This document shows positions 11,591 to 22,514 of a stretch of 64,000 nt of DNA, piece after piece. The notes under the pieces were generated by a model. That model made no database searches, was not told the origin of the DNA, and saw nothing but the letters and a program-made list of their open reading frames with translations. Position 1 is the first letter of the stretch; every line of letters starts with the position of its first letter. A program made the position numbers and the translations under genes. Source of the stretch: Hymenopellis radicata (Eukaryota; Basidiomycota; Agaricomycetes; Agaricales; Physalacriaceae); assembly GCA_015501595.1 (NCBI GenBank), contig JADNRX010000128.1, forward strand, positions 62,001 through 126,000. Reading direction: 5' to 3'.

Positions 11591-12261
11591 TGAATCCCAA
11601 ACGAATCGAGCATCCTCCCTACGCTCTGATCAACCAACTCCTTAATACTCTCCGGCCTCGTATAGAAAGCGGGCACGGGTGGAAACACCGTCGCGCCTGC
11701 TTTACACAAATAGAGCCTATAACCAACATCATCAAAAACAATCTAACAAAGAAAGAAAAAACGAAGACGCGCTCACATATTCTCTAAATGTATCTCACTC
11801 AGCGGTGTCTCCCTTGGCACGACCATCAACCGCCTTCTCTCCTTCAAACACACATCCGCCGCACGCGACACCAAGTCATCGCAATACCCCACCCGCACAG
11901 CCGCCAGCGTCTTCATACTGCACGGCACGATGATCATACCATCGTGTAGGAAGGAACCACTCGACGGCGGTGCGGACATGTCTTTGAACGTATAATTGTG
12001 GGAGGCGAGGCCGCGCACCGCGTCCTCGGACATGGACGTTTCGTACTTCATTGTGGTGACAGCCCACTTGCTCATGATGAGGTGCGTCTCGACGTCGAGG
12101 GACTTGAGGATCTGGAGCATGCGGATGGCGAAGATGGAGCCTGTGGCGCCGGTTACGCCAATGACGAGCCGGCGAGGGCGGGGGTTTGTTGTCGTGCTGT
12201 ATGTACGTCCGGGAACATGGCGAATAGCAGCGGATAATCTTGGGATGAAGCGTGTCACCAT
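11551..12261 (-). CDS. PAD1: Flavin prenyltransferase (UbiX/Pad1 family)
   Basis: Two minus-strand exons, 12261-11777 and 11716-11551, joined through a GT-AG intron, give a 216-residue frame of normal family length. Residues 1-30 are Arg/Ser/Thr-rich without acids, as in a mitochondrial presequence. A Rossmann-type nucleotide site follows (GVTGATGS near residue 36), then the MSKWA and YCDDLVSRAADV segments and the conserved C-terminus (VPAFYTRP, then GFTRWSGF). UbiX/Pad1 enzymes prenylate FMN to make prenylated FMN, the cofactor required by UbiD/Fdc1 decarboxylases. The partner gene FDC1 starts 660 bp away in the opposite direction, so the two probably share a promoter region. The frame is intact. 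Confidence 0.94.
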
Positions 12262-12921
12262 AGTGGTGCAGGGGGGCGGCGGTTAAAACTCTTGAGTTCT
12301 GCCCTTCGTACCAGCGTTATGTATTCCAGCCTGGTGATAGAGCGTCAGGCGTTGCAGTCAGCATCCATCCGTGCGTGCAGTGTACCCGAGATGTCGCGGA
12401 CAGAAGGGCTCTGCGCGTTAAAGTGATTCCAGCGGCAGTAAGCTGGGTGACTGAAAAGAGAGCAGCCTAGGTTTCGGAGCAGCAGTATCGGCGACACCTG
12501 GTGGGCAAGGTTAGGCGCCACATAGAGTTAATATTCATACTGCTTACCCGCCCGTATCAAGCTCTCGGAAAACACGTTGCAATGTCAATTCAACTTCCAT
12601 GCAGAGGTGGTTCGTTGAAACTCGCGATGCGGCGTCAAATTTTGAACACAGGAAAGCTCGGGCATCGGCTGACGATCTATTCAAACTCACGATGCGGCGT
12701 CAAATTTTGAACGCAGGAAAGCTCGGGCATCGGCTGACGATCTATTCAGTTTCGACGTAACGTCCACAAAAGGCAGTCACCTTTCAGGTTTATCACCTCG
12801 CCCTAGCCGATGTGGTCGGGCGGTCCTCGACACAACACGCCTTCTGACAATTCAAGGTTTGTCACCTCCACTCCATAAAACTTCCCCCCTGCAATCTCAA
12901 TCTGCATTGGACTCACACTCG
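12262..12921. promoter_or_regulatory. Shared PAD1-FDC1 intergenic region
   Basis: This 660 bp region separates the two divergent genes and must contain both promoters. Its main visible structure is a 65-bp direct tandem duplication (separate entry). No obvious canonical TATA box was seen on either side. Confidence 0.55.
12620..12749. repeat. 65-bp direct tandem repeat in the PAD1-FDC1 promoter region
   Basis: Two nearly identical 65-bp units start at 12620 and 12685, differing at about three positions. Each unit contains GATGCGGCGTC and GGGCATCGGCTGACG. The duplication could double transcription-factor sites, but no site is recognised. Confidence 0.85.
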
Positions 12922-14593
12922 ATGTCTCTTCGAACCTTCGCCCAAGATCTCCCTCACCTAAACTTCCGCTCCTTCGTCGAGGCTCTGCGGCGGGACAACG
13001 ACCTCGTCTCCGTCACGCGTGAAGTCGATCCTCATCTCGAGGTCGCCGCCATCACCCGCCGCGTCTGCGAGACAGCAGGTAAAGCGCCGCTATTCGAGAA
13101 CGTCAAAGGCGCGAAAAACGGCTTCTTCAGGTGCTTCGGGGCGCCCGCCTCCTTGAGGAAAGACCCCGCCCAGCGTTACGGCCGCCTCGCGCGCCACCTC
13201 GCTTTGGAGCCCACCGCGTCCATGAAGGAGATCCTCGACAAGATCCTCTCTGTGGCGCATGCCCCTCCGATTGAGCCGAATGTTGTCGACACTGGTTCGT
13301 GCAAGGAGAACAAGATATTCGGGGACGATATTGATCTCACTGCGATCCCTGCGCCGCTCGTTCATAAATCGGACGGAGGGAAGTATATCCAGACGTACGG
13401 GATGCATATCGTCCAGTCCCCCGATGGCAAGTGGACGAATTGGTCTGTTGCTCGTGCGATGGTGGATGGTAAACGCCATCTCGTCGGAGCCGTCGTCGAA
13501 CCGCAGCACCTCTGGCAGATTCAGCAAATGTGAAAGAAGACGGGAAAGGACTGCAAGTGGGCGTTAGCTTTGGGCGTAAGTTGTGTTTGCAACTTTCCTT
13601 TTCCCTCTCAGACTCATCTTACTCTTCCAGGTACCTCCCGCAGCCATCGTGGCAGCTAGTATGCCAATTCGCAAGTCCTCTCCGAATAGTTATGCTGTTT
13701 GACTTGCTAACAAATATCTCAACAGCGGACGGAGTCTCCGAAGCGGGCTACGTCGGTGCACTCACTGGAACGGCTTTGGACCTCGTCAAATGCGAGACCA
13801 ACGACCTACTCGTCCCCGCAAACTCTGAAATCGTCATGGAGGGTACACTCTCCATCACAGAAACCGCACCCGAAGGTCCCTATGGCGAGTATCACGGATA
13901 CGTGTTCTTAGGCGACGCTGTCCCTTGCCCACGATACCACGTCGACTGCATCACGCATCGCGACAATGCCATTCTCCCAGTTTCGGCTTCGGGGCGCTTG
14001 ACGGATGAGACGGTAAGCTAGTGCCACGTATCCATGAGTCTTACTTACGACTTTGAGTATAGCATACAGTCAGTGGAACCGTCGCTGCGGCGGAAATTGG
14101 TCAACTGTGCAAGGATGCGGGGCTCCCCATCAAAGACGCGTTTCCGCCATTCGAAGGCCAGATGACATGGGTTGCGCTTCAAGTCGACGGGGAGAAGCTG
14201 CGCGCTATGAACACGAACTCGAAGGACTTTTCGAAGCGCGTAGGCGACCTCGTTTTCAGGTCCAAGCCGGGTTATGTGATCCATCGTCTCATTCTTGTCG
14301 GGGACGACATTGATGTGTATGATGGCAAAGATGTTATGTGGGCGTTCTCGACGAGAAGCAGGCCTGGGACGGACGAGACGTTTTACGAGGATGTGAGGGG
14401 ATTCGAGATCATTCCGTATATGAGCCATGGGAGTGCGAGTAAGGATACAGGAGGCAAGGTTGTTTCTGATGCGCTGTTGCCGATTGAGTATACGACCGGG
14501 AGGGATTGGGAAGCGGCGGATTTTGAGCACTCGTATACTGAAGAGGTTAAAGCGAAGGTTTTGGCTAATTGGGAATCTGATGGATTCGATTAG
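12922..14593 (+). CDS. FDC1: Ferulic acid decarboxylase (UbiD family) with in-frame TGA
   Basis: Exons 12922-13575, 13631-13670, 13726-14012 and 14063-14593 sum to 1512 nt, a 503-codon frame, exactly the family length. UbiD/Fdc1 enzymes use prenylated FMN to decarboxylate cinnamic-type acids such as ferulic and coumaric acid, giving styrenes and detoxifying lignin-derived acids. Family marks are NWSVARAMV (active-site Arg), VPPAAI, MPIPDG(V), MEGTLSI and [10 protein letters not shown] (the Glu pair). The second intron is GC-AG (GCAAGT at 13671). Codon 204 (13531-13533) is TGA where the family has a conserved Trp (TGG). Everything before and after is in frame. This copy would make a truncated protein unless the base is an error or the stop is read through. 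No short intron removes it. Confidence 0.9.
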
Positions 14594-15606
14594 TAGGCGT
14601 CTATAAAGTTGATTCACACTATTATTGTACAACAGTTGTTTCCTTGTGTAAGATAAGATAAGCCTATGGCGCGGTGTTGTGTGAGAAGGAAGGAGATACA
14701 GAAAGACTGGAAGGAGATGCAGAAAGACTGTCAGATAGAAACCAAAGAACAATTTGTTCTTTGGGGTTGTCGAAGACTCGGGGTGGGCCGGCTCGCCATG
14801 AGGTTCAACGGACACGTGAGAACAGTTCGGGGTAACCTCAATGGGAGCCCGTGTGTGGCGTAATTGCCGGCTGTACATCAGCGGCCCAAACCGAGACTTG
14901 AACGTCGGTGAAAGATGGAACACGGAGGGAAACCGAACCAATTTCCCCCACCAACGCTGAAAGGAGTAGTCGGGGATGGTGGGCGGGCATCAAAAAAGAC
15001 AGGCAGGAATTCGAGTGATGGCAGCGAGAGAAGGAGAGAGATTTGGGAAGACACCAAATTGAGCATACCACACGTGGTGCTTACGGGAACTTCCGTTGGG
15101 CACTCTCGCTGCCATTATCGTCTTGATCTTATCCTCAAATAAGCCTGACGCTCGTTCCTCGCTGTCGGCTTATCGCTATACTCGCGATGTTCAAGAATTG
15201 CAGAGATACCGTCTTCGAAGTTTCATCAATTGAATTACAGTACTCACGACCGAGGCGAGTTCACGTCAAAGGATGCTTCGGAAATTTCCAAGCAGCTGAG
15301 AGAGCTGGCAGGATCATTCTCGAATCCACCATGCGGAGGTCCCGTGTCCGTCGCGTACATCACGCGCAGTGCACTGCGCCATTCACCCCCGACTGCCACT
15401 ATTTCTGGTGCATTTTCGTCAGGCTTGAAGTGCCTGTCAGACCTCCGCATTCTCGTTGTTGAGAATGATCCGAACGAGCTCTAAAGGCTTTTCATGCAAA
15501 CCCAAAAGTATACTAGCGCATCTATTCATACAACATATCTCTCCAGTTTCCTTGTAGTATAGTTTGTAAAATATTCACAGCAATTCGAAAGCATGTTATG
15601 TAAATT
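14594..15606. other. Intergenic with a small open frame
   Basis: A plus-strand frame at 15230-15484 contains SKDASEISKQLREL. A related piece (SKDTSEISKQLREL) recurs at about 17640-17690, so both are probably pieces of one lost gene. No domain is recognised. Nothing else in this stretch can be called. Confidence 0.35.
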
Positions 15607-16925
15607 CTAAGTGAGTACCAACCTCCCTGAGGCGCCCATAACTGGAAATACCGCATTCAGATCCTCCGGTCCAAACCCACATAACCTCGGCTCAGAATGA
15701 TTGAATGGTGGGCCACGCCAATGGTTCACCACCACCAGCTCGCGTAGACACGGCCACGATGCCATGATCACATCCAATGCCCTCCACTCAGCATTGAACT
15801 TTTCCAGGTCTTCACCCACAGAAAACTGAACCAGCTGGAGTGTACAGTGCTCTATCGCGACAGTCGCGTCGGAAAACGACTGAATGAGCCAGTTGACCCA
15901 CTGCTTGGGGGCCGGGACCTCTTCACTTGAGCTTGACGTAGATTCAATCTTGAGATCAAGGGATTGTAAACGTGAGAGGTCGACAAGCTCAGACAAAGAT
16001 CCTATCAACATTATCAGTACTGCAAAGATAAGACAAGGGAAAACTTACTATCAAGATAGATGTTGAGGGAGAGATGCCTCAACGTATCCCGGTTCTGGAG
16101 CAGTACATCCTCGGTCGTCTCGATGACACTGAGATCACCAACCACATAGCACATGCTGACGTGGATTTGTAACCGGCTAAGATGATCAAACTTGATCAAG
16201 TCCTGCGAGGGAAACTCCCTATTGAGTAGCCTCAAGAATAGGAACTTGCCGCACGAGACGAACAGCGTATCAAGGTTCAGGGCGGGCACGCGGGGATAAA
16301 GGGTGACATCAAAATGGCTGGCGCATGTAATCATCCCGAGCGAGAGATGGTTGATCTGAGGACACTCTCGGAGCATCGTGAACAGCTCAAACGCAGACCC
16401 GAAGGGCATATGAAACGAAGTTAAACTTGGACGACGGAGGAGTGAGGTCAGCGCGTCCAGGACTTGGTCGGGACAGTGCGTCATGAGCGGGTGCATCAGA
16501 TAGTTCGTGAACGTGAAGGTCTCCACGTTTGTCAGCCCACCAATGATATGAGGGAAGTAGCGATGATATATCTTCTTGATCCTGCTCTGAATGAAGCGAG
16601 AAGGCGCGTCCAGGAGCAATTTGTAGCGCCAGTGGTCGCCGTGGATCTTCAATGTGAAGTTCTTGACATAGGACAGCAAGTGCGGCGACTTCTTGACTGC
16701 CTTGTACAACGAGCGGATGTCTGGCGTAACCCGCACCGTTTCACGGAAAGGTGGTATCCTGGATTTGGGGCGTACAGAGACGGTTATTGTGAGGTTGCGG
16801 AAGATGTGCTTCTGCATCTCTGGAGTCCAGGAAGAGCATACGCATGCGCAAGCAGATATGGTAGGTGTATCATCGCGGACTTCGCCGAGGATGAGATTCA
16901 GGATTTCCTGTGGAAGAGGAGGCAT
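15607..16925 (-). CDS. F-box protein with leucine-rich C-terminal part
   Basis: Two minus-strand exons, 16925-16049 and 16001-15607, are joined by a 47-bp intron with the frame kept. Residues 1-45 form an F-box-like helix set (MPPLPQEIL with LILGEV, then VCSSW and HIFRNL). The rest is a long series of Leu/Ile-spaced segments (LSLGMI, LDTLFV, LSRLQI, LRHLSL, LQSLDL) typical of degenerate leucine-rich repeats in basidiomycete F-box proteins. F-box proteins bring targets to SCF ubiquitin ligases; the target is unknown. I chose the ATG at 16925 because the F-box begins there. A few residues past the stop may be lost to a further intron. Confidence 0.75.
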
Positions 16926-17894
16926 TATCTGGGTGAAGGTATGAAAGAGAAAAGGAAGAGAATAGGACCCCAAGACGTACAGCGCTGGAAGTAATCCGGT
17001 GCAGTAAAGTGGCAAATATACCACGTAATTCTGCAGACAGACATGAATGAGTACCGTTCGTTTGATAGGCGAAGAGAGACGCACATAAACCCAATGTCAG
17101 GCTGAAAGCATGCTCGTCTTAAAGTAAATTAGTCGTCGTCGTCGTGGCTGTCGACGCCGTGCACGTCGTCTGTCAAATCCGACTCGCCGGATGAGAGGCG
17201 GAGCCAAGAACGGAAAGCTGATAGTGTCACAAGTATCGTGACCGTACTCGGAAACTGCCGCGAAGATGCACTTGGCCGCCACCGCAATCACCACGATGCA
17301 GCTTTTGAAGATGTGGCCTTGGCATAGAAATCAAAGTCTCGGATGAATGACACTGAAAGGCACACAGCATGGTCGTGATTCAAGCAACCGTAAAGGCATG
17401 GTACCATACTATGGCTTCATCTGTTGTGAGTCAAGTACGACTGTGAGTATGGGTCGCTGCGCAGCGCATCCGTCGAGGACCGAACCATTGTGATGGTGAA
17501 AGCAACCTCTAGATATGACTTTCTCTCTCGTCCAATAGAATTGTAGGTTTTCTACTCGTCAAATAAGGTGTGTGTGGTGTGTTTTCGTAAATACTTAATA
17601 ATGCCAGAGAGTAAATCGGAAACATAAGCGAGCTCGCGTCCAAGGACACTTCGGAGATTTCCAAGCAGCTGAGAGAGTTGATGCTGTGGCGGAACGCGAG
17701 GCCTTTCATGGAGAGGATCCCGTCGCTCTAATATAGACAGTACACTGTCACGGTAGTGCTATGAAAGACATCTCTTCTCCGCATATTTTGTTGCCTTCAA
17801 GAGCTGTTGAGAAGTCACTCCAGTTTTCTGCTGGAAGTTGGAACACTTTCAGTAATCTGCAAAGCGGTTTATGTGGAACGTTCTTGTCTTTCCA
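16926..17894. other. Intergenic with a duplicated fragment
   Basis: No gene is recognised. About 17630-17735 on the plus strand carries the SEISKQLREL fragment shared with 15250-15300, followed by a stop. Confidence 0.3.
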
Positions 17895-18180
17895 TGGAGC
17901 CTACTCCAGCGAATAAGTTTTAATGCGCGCAGTTTCGTGAATACAGCGATTTGTAGATTCGCAGGAGCATTTCAGGATGCTCTGTTCCAGTTCATGGAGC
18001 TCCGCATCTGTGCGCGAATGCGTAAAGAAGCGCATACAACTATGTTGTGTCTGTTGGGGCGCATGACTGATGCAAGTTGGTCGTCGCAGAGGAGTTCGGG
18101 ATACTGTACGTAGAATGTGGCGCAGAGGGTTGGGAGGACACGTCCGAGAGGGATGCGACAAACGCGTCGGATATGTCAAA
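17895..18180 (-). pseudogene. Decayed relative of the MYND gene N-terminal half
   Basis: On the minus strand the three frames alternately match the protein at 2518-2830: CATFYVQ in one frame, then MRFFTHSRTDAEL (against MRFVTHSRTEAEL) in another. The frame switches and a stop show that it is a decayed copy. The MYND finger itself is absent. Confidence 0.6.
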
Positions 18181-18567
18181 GGTCGGCATTATCAAGTTCT
18201 TCCTGGTCGGCATTAGGGTGCTATGTACAGTTAGTAGAGAAAGAGGTGAGTCCTGACGTACTGGGTCTTTGGGGGGAAGTGCTATTGTAGATGGCAGGCG
18301 TTCAAAAGACGCGTTTGATATTTATAGTCCGACGCCGGTGTACCCCGGTTATCTCTGGCCGAGAACCCCATTAGCACGCTGATCTTGCGCTTTGCCTTTA
18401 CGCCATCATGTCTTTGCTCTGTTTTTGCTCTCAGTTCGGCGTTCCAGCGGCCCCGTTATCGTATCGCCTTCCTCAAGAACTGCATGCACCGCTCGAAGTG
18501 GAAACACTTCGCATTGGGCGCTCAGGGCTTAAGACTCGTCACGGTTTGACGGTCAAGACCTACTACC

Positions 18568-19923
18568 ATGTCCGAAGCCAGTGGACCTGTCTCTGAGGGC
18601 ACGCTCATGCCACTTCATCAAGGATTTGTCCCGGTCGCATGCGCCCTCGCGCTTGGGGGTATGTCGTCAGGGTGGTCGCTTTCTCTTCGTCTCACAATTC
18701 TTAGGCTTACAAACCGGACTGGCCGCTCAGTCGTTCTACATCCTAGTGTGATGATTCTGCTCCTTCGGGCCACACCAAAATTTAAAACTCCACAGTTCTG
18801 GTGGTATTCGACGCGTCAGAGCTAGAGCTCATATCCTTGCTGTTGTAGTGCTCCTATGGGCTAGCTCGACCGTATTCACCGTCCTCTACGTGCATTCTTG
18901 GAGACTGCGACTGCGAAATCTCGGACCAAAACCCAACGACATCCACGCCTTCCTGGTGGCCGCTGATCTTGCTAACATTTGGATTGCACGTTTGATAGTG
19001 AGATTAATCGTTTTATCTTGATTCCTTCATTGAATCCGACATCCAGTACTATATAAGTGGAGCCATCGTGGTCTGGAGAGCTTGGGTACTTTGGCCGTAT
19101 AGCAGAACAATTAGACGAATCCTAGTTTTGTGCACCGCAGTCACACTCGGTGAGTCTCTGGCGCTGATTATAACCTTTGCGATTCACAATGTTGCTTCGC
19201 AGCCTCGGGCTTGACAGATGTTATTATCACAACACTCGTCAACCTAGACGTTTATCCTCGAGAAGAGGCCTCAAAGCTTAACCTCGGGCTCTTGATGTCT
19301 ATACCTCTCCTCGCCACGAATGCGATCTCGACCTTCTTCATCGGACTCAAGGTCTGGTGTGTTTCTACGTGATTTGGAGATGTACTTGGACTGACATCGG
19401 CCAAGGTACTACCGGCGGGAAGTCAAGGCATTTATTTCAAAGTGCGGCGGATTAGCGCCAACAGTGGAGAATATCCTTCTCCTTCTCGTTGAGTCTGGAC
19501 TCCTCTATACTGTATTCTGGGTTAGTTCAACTGTCATCTGACAACATTGGTCTCAACAATTTTCAAGATCCTTTATGTCCTAAGTGACTATGACGTTTTC
19601 CCGGACGCGATCTTCCAGGATACTTGGCAGATTGTGGTCATTTACGTGGCGGTACGCAAGCCATCGTTGACTCTCGCATTACTCGTTTCTGACTTGGCCA
19701 AAACAAGGCTATCCACCCGATGGCCATCATCCTCGCCGTGACCCATCACCGATCGCACGAACATGCCATAAAATCTGGAGCTGAACTACTTTCAAAGTCC
19801 GTCCACTTCGTTCCGCAGAACACGGTGGGCACGGTATCGGACATGCGATTCCACTCCATTGATTCTCCCGCTGTGCACCCCGAATCCTCACCAATGCACA
19901 AGGAAACCTTTACTTTGGTCTAG
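18568..19923 (+). CDS. Seven-helix membrane protein, unknown family
   Basis: Eight exons, 18568-18658, 18705-18747, 18796-18997, 19047-19149, 19203-19356, 19406-19520, 19568-19651 and 19708-19923, sum to 1008 nt, an intact 335-residue frame. About seven hydrophobic segments are visible (for example HILAVVVLLW, YYISGAIVVW, LLMSIPLLATNAIS, ILLLLVESGLLY, TWQIVVIYVA). A hydrophilic C-terminal tail of about 55 residues is rich in His and Ser. The layout is like many lineage-expanded basidiomycete membrane proteins with receptor-like topology. A sensing role is inference only. No catalytic or transport motif is seen, and all introns are GT-AG. Confidence 0.75.
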
Positions 19924-20875
19924 CGTTTAGTTTCGTTCCCTTCACGTACGCGGTTGTTGATAAAAAGTGCTACATCCTCTTCGCTTGTCTATCGCCGAAG
20001 CCATGGGTTACCAGGGTACGTGGAATCTGGTACCTGTCATGACGAGATCATGGTTCGGCCTCTTCTCTGTCAATTCCTCTTGTCGCGTTGTGTTTTCACA
20101 GTCGCATGCTGCAATGGCTACAGCCGTCGAATGCTTTCCCACTAGAATGTTATCCGACAGGTGTTGCTCAGGACAAAGTGGTTAATTGTTTCCGAATGCC
20201 CGCGGTCCAGAGCGCTCAGACTCCGTCCAACGTGCTTAGCGAATGTCTATGCAGTTGGAACATACTCTCGGCGATTTAGGTGTTTGATTGGAACCGGTAC
20301 CAGTCGTCGTCTCTGATATAGAAGCTATCAGTACGTCTTCGCAGTACTGATTTGAATGCTCAACTGATTTCCGTTCTGAAGGGAGTGTACATTGAACTAA
20401 TTGTTTACTCCCTAGGAGCAATGGTCTTTCGTGACGTAAATGAGGTGCTCAGCGCCACATCCATAAAGCCAAGGCATGTTATTAGCGACGTTTGCGGGCT
20501 GTATGTTCTCCACGCTATTTTGACACTCAAGGTAGGCGTTGTCGGGGTTAAGTCGTCGACACGTTCCTGTAAGATATGATCCAAGACGGAGTCCGGAATC
20601 CTGTTAAGTCGACATCAGATCATTCTCTCGTACGCTGCTCGGTCCTAATCCCTATAGATTATGCAGTGGCACCATAGACCAAACTGAGACCGCGGGCTTC
20701 CTTTCACCCTTTCGGCTCCTCTTGTACACGGTCTCTTCTCAGGCGCTAACACTGGTACGCTAAAATTTTAACGTATCAAACCGTCCCGTTAAGCGAATGA
20801 CAGTACAAAAGGCAGTTCCTCCGTTGTTCCGATATCACTCCCTCCTCTATGCGCCCAAGTGTCCGAGCTCTCAAC
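19924..20875. other. Intergenic, nothing recognised
   Basis: I see no supported gene. Short open frames here lack ATG starts with codon pattern or splice support. Confidence 0.3.
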
Positions 20876-22514
20876 ATGCCCGACTGGAAATCCACTGCCG
20901 AAATGCTCAACGACGCTAGCATCTTTACAAAGCTGAACCATGCGCTGTTGGGCGTTTACGCGTGAGTACTTCTAGTTCCTATCTGACGGCGCCTACGACG
21001 CTGATTCGAACTGTGTACTCTAGCTGGGAGTACTTTGTATCCCTCGGGTTCGACTGGGAATACATCACCGGCAAGAAGACATTTCGATGGCCCATGGTAC
21101 GGTCGCTCCGTCTTGGTCGTCGTTTCAGTGCTAACCCCCACACGCAGGTCTTCTATTTTCTCAATCGGTACCTATTGCTGTTTGCACTTGTCGGCATGTA
21201 GGTGTTCCCCATTTCTGCCTAACTGTTCGGCTCTCTGAACGGGTTTCATCACAGCTTGACAGCGTTGGATGTTACGAGGTCTGTGCTATTCCCTCACGAG
21301 CTGTAGAGGTGTGTGTGAACATTCAACGGGATACAGCGAAGTCAACTGTCAAGCGCTCTACACCTTCAATCAGGTAAGTTCTCGCGTCTAGATCTATCGC
21401 GCGCGTCGGAGATTTCCATGTCGCGCTTGATTCTCCACTTTCATCGGATCGTGTTCTAACGTACTCTATTATTAGCTAGCAGGAAATGCTGCCGTTGGAC
21501 TCGCCAGTATCAATCTGTGTCTACGAACGTACGTCGTTCTTTCTACCGATCTCCTGCCTGTTCTTACTCGCTCGGCGAGCGTTTAGGATAGCCGTGTATT
21601 CCCATGCGCGATACATCACCATCGCCCTGTCGGTTCTAATTTTAGGACATTGGTCGCTCATTCTACAGGGTACGTGGTTATTTCTGGCTTGTCTGTGCCC
21701 GTTCGAAGCTCAGAACATGGGATAGGTGTTCTCCTGGACGCAGAATGGTCCCCGGAGAGCAACTCCTGCGTCATCACTTCCACGAATAATACAATCCTTG
21801 CGGCGACATTCATTTACTCCATGGTTTTCGACTTTATCGTTCTCGCACTCAACGCGTACAAGCTTCTGCTTGGCAGCAAGGACACTGGTAGCGCGATGAG
21901 TTCAAGTCGGCTTGGTAAACTACTGTTTACGGACGGTCTGGTATACTTTATTATTGCGTTAGTGCCAACGTTAGTGTGCGCGCTCTCTTCTCACTCTGAC
22001 CGCGTGGGTACTAGATTTCTGTGCAACCTTCTCGCGACTGTGTTCATGCTGCTGGACCTCAACGCGGTCATGAGCATCATTTTCAACGTCCCAGCTGCGA
22101 TATTCAATACCGCAAGTCACAACGTTCCGCTTTCATTTTCAACTCGTCCTGACACTTCCGAAATGTAGATTGTGGCGTGTAGAGCCGTCCGGCGTCTTTC
22201 AAATTTCACGAACCAAGGTCCGGAGGTGTTCAAGTAAGCTTTGACGTTACCTTGTTTGACTTGAAGCTGAACGTGGGTCTAGCACGAGCGGGTCCCATTC
22301 AAATGTGCAGTTCAGGAGCACCGCGGCCAACACGACGAAGCATCGGAGTTCGGCGCCGTTGGGAGTGCATGTTCAGATGGAGACGTTCACTCGGACGGAT
22401 GACATCCACCTTGTAACGCGCACGGATGCTTCGGAGGTGTTTGATGAGCACAAGTCTGGACACTATAATGCTGATGTGGAGTTGGGCATGGGAGAGGATA
22501 AGGCTGAGTTGTGA
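20876..22514 (+). CDS. Multipass membrane protein, paralogue 1
   Basis: Eleven exons, 20876-20961, 21024-21096, 21148-21197, 21255-21278, 21337-21373, 21476-21528, 21587-21669, 21726-21957, 22015-22111, 22169-22233 and 22283-22514, sum to 1032 nt, an intact 343-residue frame. Hydrophobic helices alternate with short loops (FYFLNRYLLLFALVG, VGLASINLCLRT, VLILGHWSLIL, ATFIYSMVFDFIVL, DGLVYFIIA). A long polar tail carries GVHVQMETF. The closest relative is the gene at 27393-28992, with almost the same intron positions. The family is a basidiomycete membrane group resembling DUF6533 proteins; the name is uncertain and function unknown. The intron after 22111 is GC-AG (GCAAGT). Confidence 0.8.

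Noticed and set aside
13531..13560. A mini-intron (GTGAAA...GCAAG) that would remove the FDC1 stop
   Set aside because: It would be 28 bp, half the normal size here, and the joined frame hits a new stop at once.
14045..14941. A 298-codon minus-strand open frame
   Set aside because: It lies antisense to FDC1 exon 4 and its flank; the FDC1 reading is certain.
14878..14950. A minus-strand T-arm-like sequence near 14890
   Set aside because: The stem is imperfect and no D-arm or anticodon arm fits; not a tRNA.
16464..16994. A 176-codon plus-strand open frame
   Set aside because: It is the antisense of the F-box gene.
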